From NCBI RefSeq assembly GCF_900156535.1, contig NZ_FTNV01000001.1, positions 806,001 through 870,000 of the forward strand: a stretch of DNA of 64,000 bases, written 5' to 3'. The position numbers and the translations under genes are program-made. Source of the stretch: Roseovarius nanhaiticus. Lineage in GTDB: Bacteria > Pseudomonadota > Alphaproteobacteria > Rhodobacterales > Rhodobacteraceae. Each line of letters begins with the position of its first letter. The first letter of the stretch is position 1. A model generated the notes under the pieces. The model searched no databases. It had not been told where the DNA came from and saw nothing but the letters and a program-made list of their open reading frames with translations. This document shows positions 59,510-64,000 of the stretch, in pieces.

Positions 59510-60162
59510 TCGCGCTATTGATGCGGGACATGCGCCTTGCGGTGCGGGCAGGGGGCGGGTTTGGCCTTGGCCTCGCATTCTTCCTGATCGTCGTCACGCT
59601 GGTGCCTTTTGCCGTTGGCCCGCGCGGCGATCTGCATAGCCTTATCGCGCCGGGTATCCTGTGGCTTGGCGCGCTTCTGGCATGCCTGCTATCGCTCGAC
59701 CGGATCTTTGCGCTCGATCATGAGGACGGCTCGCTTGACCTGCTGGCCACCGCGCCGCTGCCCTTGGAGGCGCTGACGGCAATCAAGGCGCTGGCGCATT
59801 GGCTGACCACGGGCCTGCCGCTGGTCATCGTGGCGCCTGCGCTGGCGGTTCTTCTGAACATGCCGGGCGCCGGGTATTTGCCGCTGACCCTGTCGCTGGC
59901 ATTGGGGACACCGGCCCTCAGCGTGATCGGCACCTTCGGCGCGGCGCTGACGGTGGGCATCCGGCGAGGCGGATTGCTCCTGTCGCTCTTGGTGTTGCCG
60001 CTTTACGTCCCTACATTGATCTTCGGCGCCGAGGCGGCGCGCCGCGGTGCCGAAGGGCTGGATTATACCATGCCGCTCCTGATGCTGGCCGGCATCACCT
60101 GCGGCACCATCGCGCTCTTGCCCTTCGCCTCGGCTGCGGTAGTAAGGGTCAACCTGCGATAG
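59506..60162 (+). CDS. ccmB: Heme exporter protein CcmB
   Basis: 218 residues, six predicted helices. N-terminal [20 protein letters not shown] and [24 protein letters not shown] are the CcmB signature, with [19 protein letters not shown] later. Membrane partner of CcmA. Translation start overlaps the ccmA stop. Confidence 0.92.
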   Translation: MIALLMRDMRLAVRAGGGFGLGLAFFLIVVTLVPFAVGPRGDLHSLIAPGILWLGALLACLLSLDRIFALDHEDGSLDLLATAPLPLEALTAIKALAHWLTTGLPLVIVAPALAVLLNMPGAGYLPLTLSLALGTPALSVIGTFGAALTVGIRRGGLLLSLLVLPLYVPTLIFGAEAARRGAEGLDYTMPLLMLAGITCGTIALLPFASAAVVRVNLR

Positions 60163-60183
60163 CTCTTACCAAGAAGGACGTTT

Positions 60184-60915
60184 ATGGCCTCGCTTTGGGA
60201 ATACGCCAATCCGCGAAAGTTTATCGCCGCATCCGACCGCGTCCTGCCCTGGATCGGCGGTATCGCCCTCGTGTCTCTGGTGGTCGGCCTCGTCTGGGGC
60301 TTTTTCTTCACGCCCGAGGATTATCGCCAAGGCGCCAGCGTCAAGATCATCTATCTGCATGTGCCTTCGGCCCTGATGGCGATCAACGCGTGGCTGATGA
60401 TGCTGGTCGCATCGCTGATCTGGATCGTGCGGCGGCATCATGTCAGCGCGCTGGCCGCCCGCGCCGCGGCCCCGGTGGGGGCGGTGATGACTGTCATTGC
60501 GTTGGTGACTGGCGCGCTCTGGGGACAGCCGATCTGGGGCACGTGGTGGGTATGGGATCCGCGCCTGACCTCGTTCCTGATCCTGTTCCTGTTCTATCTG
60601 GGCTACATTGCGCTCTGGTCCGCGATCGAGAATGACGACACGGCGGCGGACCTCACTTCGGTCCTCTGCCTCGTCGGGTCGGTCTTTGCGCTTCTCAGCC
60701 GCTACGCGGTGCTCTTCTGGAACCAGGGGCTGCATCAGGGCGCGTCGCTCAGTCTCGACAAGGAAGAGAACGTGGCCGACGTGTTCTACCTGCCGCTGCT
60801 GGTCTGCATCGCGGGGTTTGTCCTGCTGACGATTGCGCTGGTCCTCATGCGCACTCAAACCGAAATTCGCGCGCGCCGCATGCGCGCGCTGATTGCACGC
60901 GAAAGGATGGGATAA
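60184..60915 (+). CDS. ccmC: Heme transporter permease CcmC
   Basis: 243 residues, six helices with the WWD heme-handling motif GTWWVWDPRLTS in a periplasmic loop and flanking His residues (YLHVPSALMA, FWNQGLHQGAS). CcmC attaches heme to CcmE on the periplasmic side. Start ATG 60184 follows AAGGACG; 21 bases after ccmB. Confidence 0.93.
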   Translation: MASLWEYANPRKFIAASDRVLPWIGGIALVSLVVGLVWGFFFTPEDYRQGASVKIIYLHVPSALMAINAWLMMLVASLIWIVRRHHVSALAARAAAPVGAVMTVIALVTGALWGQPIWGTWWVWDPRLTSFLILFLFYLGYIALWSAIENDDTAADLTSVLCLVGSVFALLSRYAVLFWNQGLHQGASLSLDKEENVADVFYLPLLVCIAGFVLLTIALVLMRTQTEIRARRMRALIARERMG

Positions 60916-60917
60916 CG

Positions 60918-61073
60918 ATGCCCGAACTTGGCAAATATGCCTTTGCCGTGCTGACCTCTTACGGCGCGACACTGGCCTTACTGGGCGTGCTTGGTGCGCT
61001 GAGTGCCCTGCGCGCCCGCCGGGTGCGCCAGCAGCTCGATACTCTGGAGCGGAGGTTGCGCGGCAATGGCTAA
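60918..61073 (+). CDS. ccmD: Heme exporter protein CcmD
   Basis: 51 residues, too short to be noticed easily but well placed: ATG 60918 two bases after ccmC. One membrane helix (about 8-28, AFAVLTSYGATLALLGVLG) and a basic tail RARRVRQQLDTLERRL, exactly the CcmD pattern. It stabilises CcmE with CcmABC. Its stop overlaps the ccmG start by eight bases. Confidence 0.88.
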   Translation: MPELGKYAFAVLTSYGATLALLGVLGALSALRARRVRQQLDTLERRLRGNG

Positions 61074-61608
61074 GATCTCCCCTTTGATGATTGCGCCGCC
61101 CGTCCTTTTTGCCTGTCTCGCGGGATTGTTCTTTGTCGGCATGCAGCGTGACAACCCCGATGACCTACGCTCGGTCTTTCTCGGGCAGCCCGCGCCGCCG
61201 GTTCCCGAGAAGGGACTGGAGGGGCGCCCGCTGCTGACCGATGCGGATCTGCGCACGGGCGAGGTGACGATCGTCAATTTCTGGGCCAGCTGGTGCCCGC
61301 CCTGCCGCGCCGAACATCCCAAGCTGAAAGAGCTCGATGCCTCTGGGCTGAGGGTTGCCGGCATCAATTTCAAGGATGGCGAGGCGCAGGCGCAGAAATA
61401 TCTGACGGATGATGGCGATCCCTTTTTCGCCACCGGGTTCGACCCCAAGGGTGCGACTGCCATCGATTGGGGTGTAACGGCCCCGCCCGAGACGTTCATC
61501 GTCGCAGGCGATGGCACGGTCCTCTTCCGCTATGCCGGCCCCCTCATCGGGAGCGATTACGAGCAACGGTTTCGCCCGGCGCTGGAAGAGGCTTTGGCCG
61601 CGGAGTAG
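61066..61608 (+). CDS. ccmG: Thiol:disulfide interchange protein CcmG/DsbE
   Basis: 180 residues: N-terminal membrane anchor (about 8-27) and a periplasmic thioredoxin fold with active site WASWCPPC (Cys77/Cys80), GINFKDG and the cis-proline region TAPPETFIV. It keeps apocytochrome cysteines reduced for heme ligation. Start ATG 61066 lies inside the last codons of ccmD. Confidence 0.92.
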   Translation: MAKISPLMIAPPVLFACLAGLFFVGMQRDNPDDLRSVFLGQPAPPVPEKGLEGRPLLTDADLRTGEVTIVNFWASWCPPCRAEHPKLKELDASGLRVAGINFKDGEAQAQKYLTDDGDPFFATGFDPKGATAIDWGVTAPPETFIVAGDGTVLFRYAGPLIGSDYEQRFRPALEEALAAE

Positions 61609-61616
61609 CGGGCGTC

Positions 61617-61639
61617 GCGGCGCCCCGGCAGGGCGCCGC
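61617..61639. terminator. Hairpin between convergent ccmG and atoE-type genes
   Basis: GCGGCGCCC (61617-61625) pairs perfectly with GGGCGCCGC (61631-61639) around a 5-base loop. No clear T run follows on either strand, so this may stop transcription only weakly or protect 3' ends. Confidence 0.45.
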
Positions 61640-61653
61640 GCATCCTTATCAGC

Positions 61654-62961
61654 TTACAAGAACGTCAGGCCAAGGGCGATGATGATCCCCGACAGGAACA
61701 GGTGGATCATGCAAAAGCCCATGATGTCCTTGGCGCGCAGCCCGGCGATCCCGAGGATCGGCAGCGCCCAGAAGGGCTGCACCATGTTGGTCCAGGCATC
61801 ACCCCAGGCCACGGCCATCGACACGCGGGCCAGGTCCGTTCCCAGCGCCTCGGCGGCGGGCAGGATGACCGGCGCCTGCACCGCCCACTGACCTCCGCCC
61901 GACGGCACGAAGAAGTTGACGATGCCCGCCGAGATGAAGGCCCAGAACGGCAACGTCACGTCGCTGGCAAAGCCGACCAGACCTTCCGAGATGCTGGCCG
62001 CGAGGCCCGATTGCACCATGATCGCCATGATGCCCGCGTAGAACGGGAACTGGATCACGATGCCGGCGCCGCCCTTGACGCCTTCGGTCAGCGCGTTCAG
62101 CAGATTGCGCGGCGTGCCGTGCAAGAGGATGGCCAGCGTGAGGAAGAGGAAGTTGATCACGTTCAGCGAAAGGCCACCCCCGGTGGCGAAATACTGGATC
62201 AGCCAGGCCGCGCCCGCCGCACCGATCAGCATCGACAGGGCGGGGCTCCGCTCCAGCCACTCGGCCGGGGTGGAAGCCGCTTCGACCGTCTCGTCTCCTT
62301 CATCCAGCAGCTTGGGGTCCACATAGACGCTGTCCGCGTCGCTGGGCATCATGGCCCGGTTGATCAGCGGCACCGCGATGAAAAGCGCGACAACGATGGC
62401 GATGTTGAACGTGGCAAAGATGGTGTCCGAGGTGGGGATGATGCCGGTGATATCGGCAAAGGGATGGCCCTCGGTCGCGATCGAGAGCGGAACCGAGCCC
62501 GCGAGGCCGCCGTGCCAGACGATGAAGCCGGAATAGGCCGACGCGACCAGCAGGCGGTAATCCACCTTGATCGTGCGGGCCAGTTCCTTGGCGAAAAGGG
62601 CGCCCACGACCAGGCCGAAACCCCAGTTGATCCAGGAGGCCATCAGCGACACGATGCTGACCAGAAGGATCGCGCCGCCCGCACTGCCTGCAAGCGAGGC
62701 AAGCGCCGAAAGTCCGCGCCGCACAAGGGGTGTGGAGGCCATCATGTAGCCGGTGACCAGCACTAGCAGCATCTGCATCGAGAAGGACAGAAGCGACCAG
62801 AACCCGTCGCCCCACATGGAAACAACTTCGAGCGGGCCGGTGCCCTGGCCAAGTATCGCGGCCAGTCCGGCAATCAGCGTCAGGACGACGACAAAGACGA
62901 ATGGATCAGGCAGATAGCGGTCGACGAGACGCACCATAGGCCGGGAAATCGCGGTCAACAT
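61654..62961 (-). CDS. atoE: Short-chain fatty acid permease AtoE-like
   Basis: 435 residues with 11-12 predicted helices. Motifs DRYLPDPFVFVVVLTLIAG, ASWINWGFGLVVGALFAKEL, FIVWHGGLAGSVPLSI and FFVPSGGGQWAVQAPVIL identify the TIGR00366/AtoE family for uptake of short-chain fatty acids such as acetoacetate or butyrate. Single gene. A TATAAT -10 box on the minus strand (62983-62988) and AAAGGG upstream of ATG 62961 support the start. Confidence 0.88.
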   Translation of the reverse strand: MLTAISRPMVRLVDRYLPDPFVFVVVLTLIAGLAAILGQGTGPLEVVSMWGDGFWSLLSFSMQMLLVLVTGYMMASTPLVRRGLSALASLAGSAGGAILLVSIVSLMASWINWGFGLVVGALFAKELARTIKVDYRLLVASAYSGFIVWHGGLAGSVPLSIATEGHPFADITGIIPTSDTIFATFNIAIVVALFIAVPLINRAMMPSDADSVYVDPKLLDEGDETVEAASTPAEWLERSPALSMLIGAAGAAWLIQYFATGGGLSLNVINFLFLTLAILLHGTPRNLLNALTEGVKGGAGIVIQFPFYAGIMAIMVQSGLAASISEGLVGFASDVTLPFWAFISAGIVNFFVPSGGGQWAVQAPVILPAAEALGTDLARVSMAVAWGDAWTNMVQPFWALPILGIAGLRAKDIMGFCMIHLFLSGIIIALGLTFL

Positions 62962-62982
62962 GAGGATATCCCTTTCAGGTTG

Positions 62983-63012
62983 ATTATAAGCAAAGTGACT
63001 ATCGCGTTATCA
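62983..63012 (-). promoter_or_regulatory. Promoter candidate for the atoE-like gene
   Basis: Minus-strand TATAAT (62983-62988) is a perfect -10 box, 22 bases before the ATG. A TGATAA-like sequence stands at the -35 distance, which is weak. Confidence 0.45.
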
Positions 63013-63145
63013 TGACGCAGGGGTAAGTCAAAGACGCTTGCCAGCTTTTATTTCTCATACCGATCAGGATACGCCGAGGCAGCGCGCCCCAAACGCCGCC
63101 AAATTTGAGCGGATAAAGCAGCGCAATCTCAAGCCGTTGATCACA

Positions 63146-63177
63146 AACAAAAACGGCCCTCGGGGGGAGGGCCGTTT
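63146..63177 (-). terminator. Rho-independent terminator of acnA
   Basis: AAACGGCCCTC (63151-63161) and GAGGGCCGTTT (63167-63177) form a perfect 11-base stem with a G5 loop. On the minus strand it continues TTTTTGTTTG. It lies 23 bases beyond the acnA stop. Confidence 0.9.
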
Positions 63178-63200
63178 CACTGTTTTTTATTGAGGCGTTG

Positions 63201-64000
<800 letters not shown>

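Overview
The window is a GC-rich piece of an alphaproteobacterial chromosome, most likely from the Rhodobacteraceae/Roseobacter group. The grounds are gene content and order (a pyrB to plsY operon with a dihydroorotase homologue lacking the usual His pair, hemD/mitofilin/hemY next to tsaD, ccmABCDG, several methylated-amine oxidases of the dimethylglycine dehydrogenase type), the many 4-base ATGA gene overlaps, and two copies of an intergenic AGTATTTTTG motif that I recall as common in roseobacters. I see no IS element, prophage, CRISPR array or rRNA. One tRNA gene (Thr, CGT) is present. The window cuts a lipoprotein gene at the left edge and aconitase at the right edge.

Layout. 1-4 kb: partial lipoprotein, hspQ, a gamma-glutamyltransferase-family gene, an anti-sigma kinase/STAS antagonist pair and a free methionine sulfoxide reductase. 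4-12.4 kb: a co-directional catabolic cluster (XRE-cupin regulator with two palindromic sites in front, LysE exporter, two Gfa-like zinc proteins, two FAD/folate demethylating dehydrogenases, a PPOX-fold protein, a homocysteine S-methyltransferase). It looks like a methylated-amine (betaine-like) demethylation module with one-carbon handling. 12.4-17.7 kb: enoyl-CoA hydratase/SDR pair, DUF2125 protein, TldE/PmbA, CysQ-like phosphatase. 17.7-21.9 kb: tightly overlapped operon pyrB - two small membrane-associated proteins - pyrC-like - plsY - small unknown. 22-29 kb: uracil-DNA glycosylase, LysE exporter, moaB, RND efflux pair.

29-36 kb: DsbD-like periplasmic protein, YqgE, a glutamine-synthetase-like gene with a palindrome at its ribosome binding site, RluA, a kinase-like protein, aldehyde dehydrogenase, 1-Cys peroxiredoxin. 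36-39.7 kb: lytic transglycosylase lipoprotein, a candidate structured small RNA, an exported unknown, EVE, YciI and tsaD. 39.8-43.8 kb: hemD, mitofilin-like, hemY, tRNA-Thr. 44-46.4 kb: polar amino-acid ABC importer. 46.4-54.6 kb: a putative guanidino-compound/polyamine module (ABC importer, agmatinase/guanidinobutyrase-type ureohydrolase, LysR regulator, and a divergent alcohol dehydrogenase, C-N hydrolase and cupin). 54.7-61.6 kb: yajC, fused secDF, TauE-type permease, Mth938-like protein, ccmABCDG for cytochrome c maturation. 61.6-64 kb: AtoE-type fatty acid permease and the 3' part of acnA.

The parts with most room for new biology are the 4-12 kb demethylation cluster, the 46-54 kb guanidino module, the pyrB operon with a catalytically doubtful PyrC, and the candidate RNA at about 36.98-37.09 kb. 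Functional assignments rest on motifs read by eye; no database search was run.
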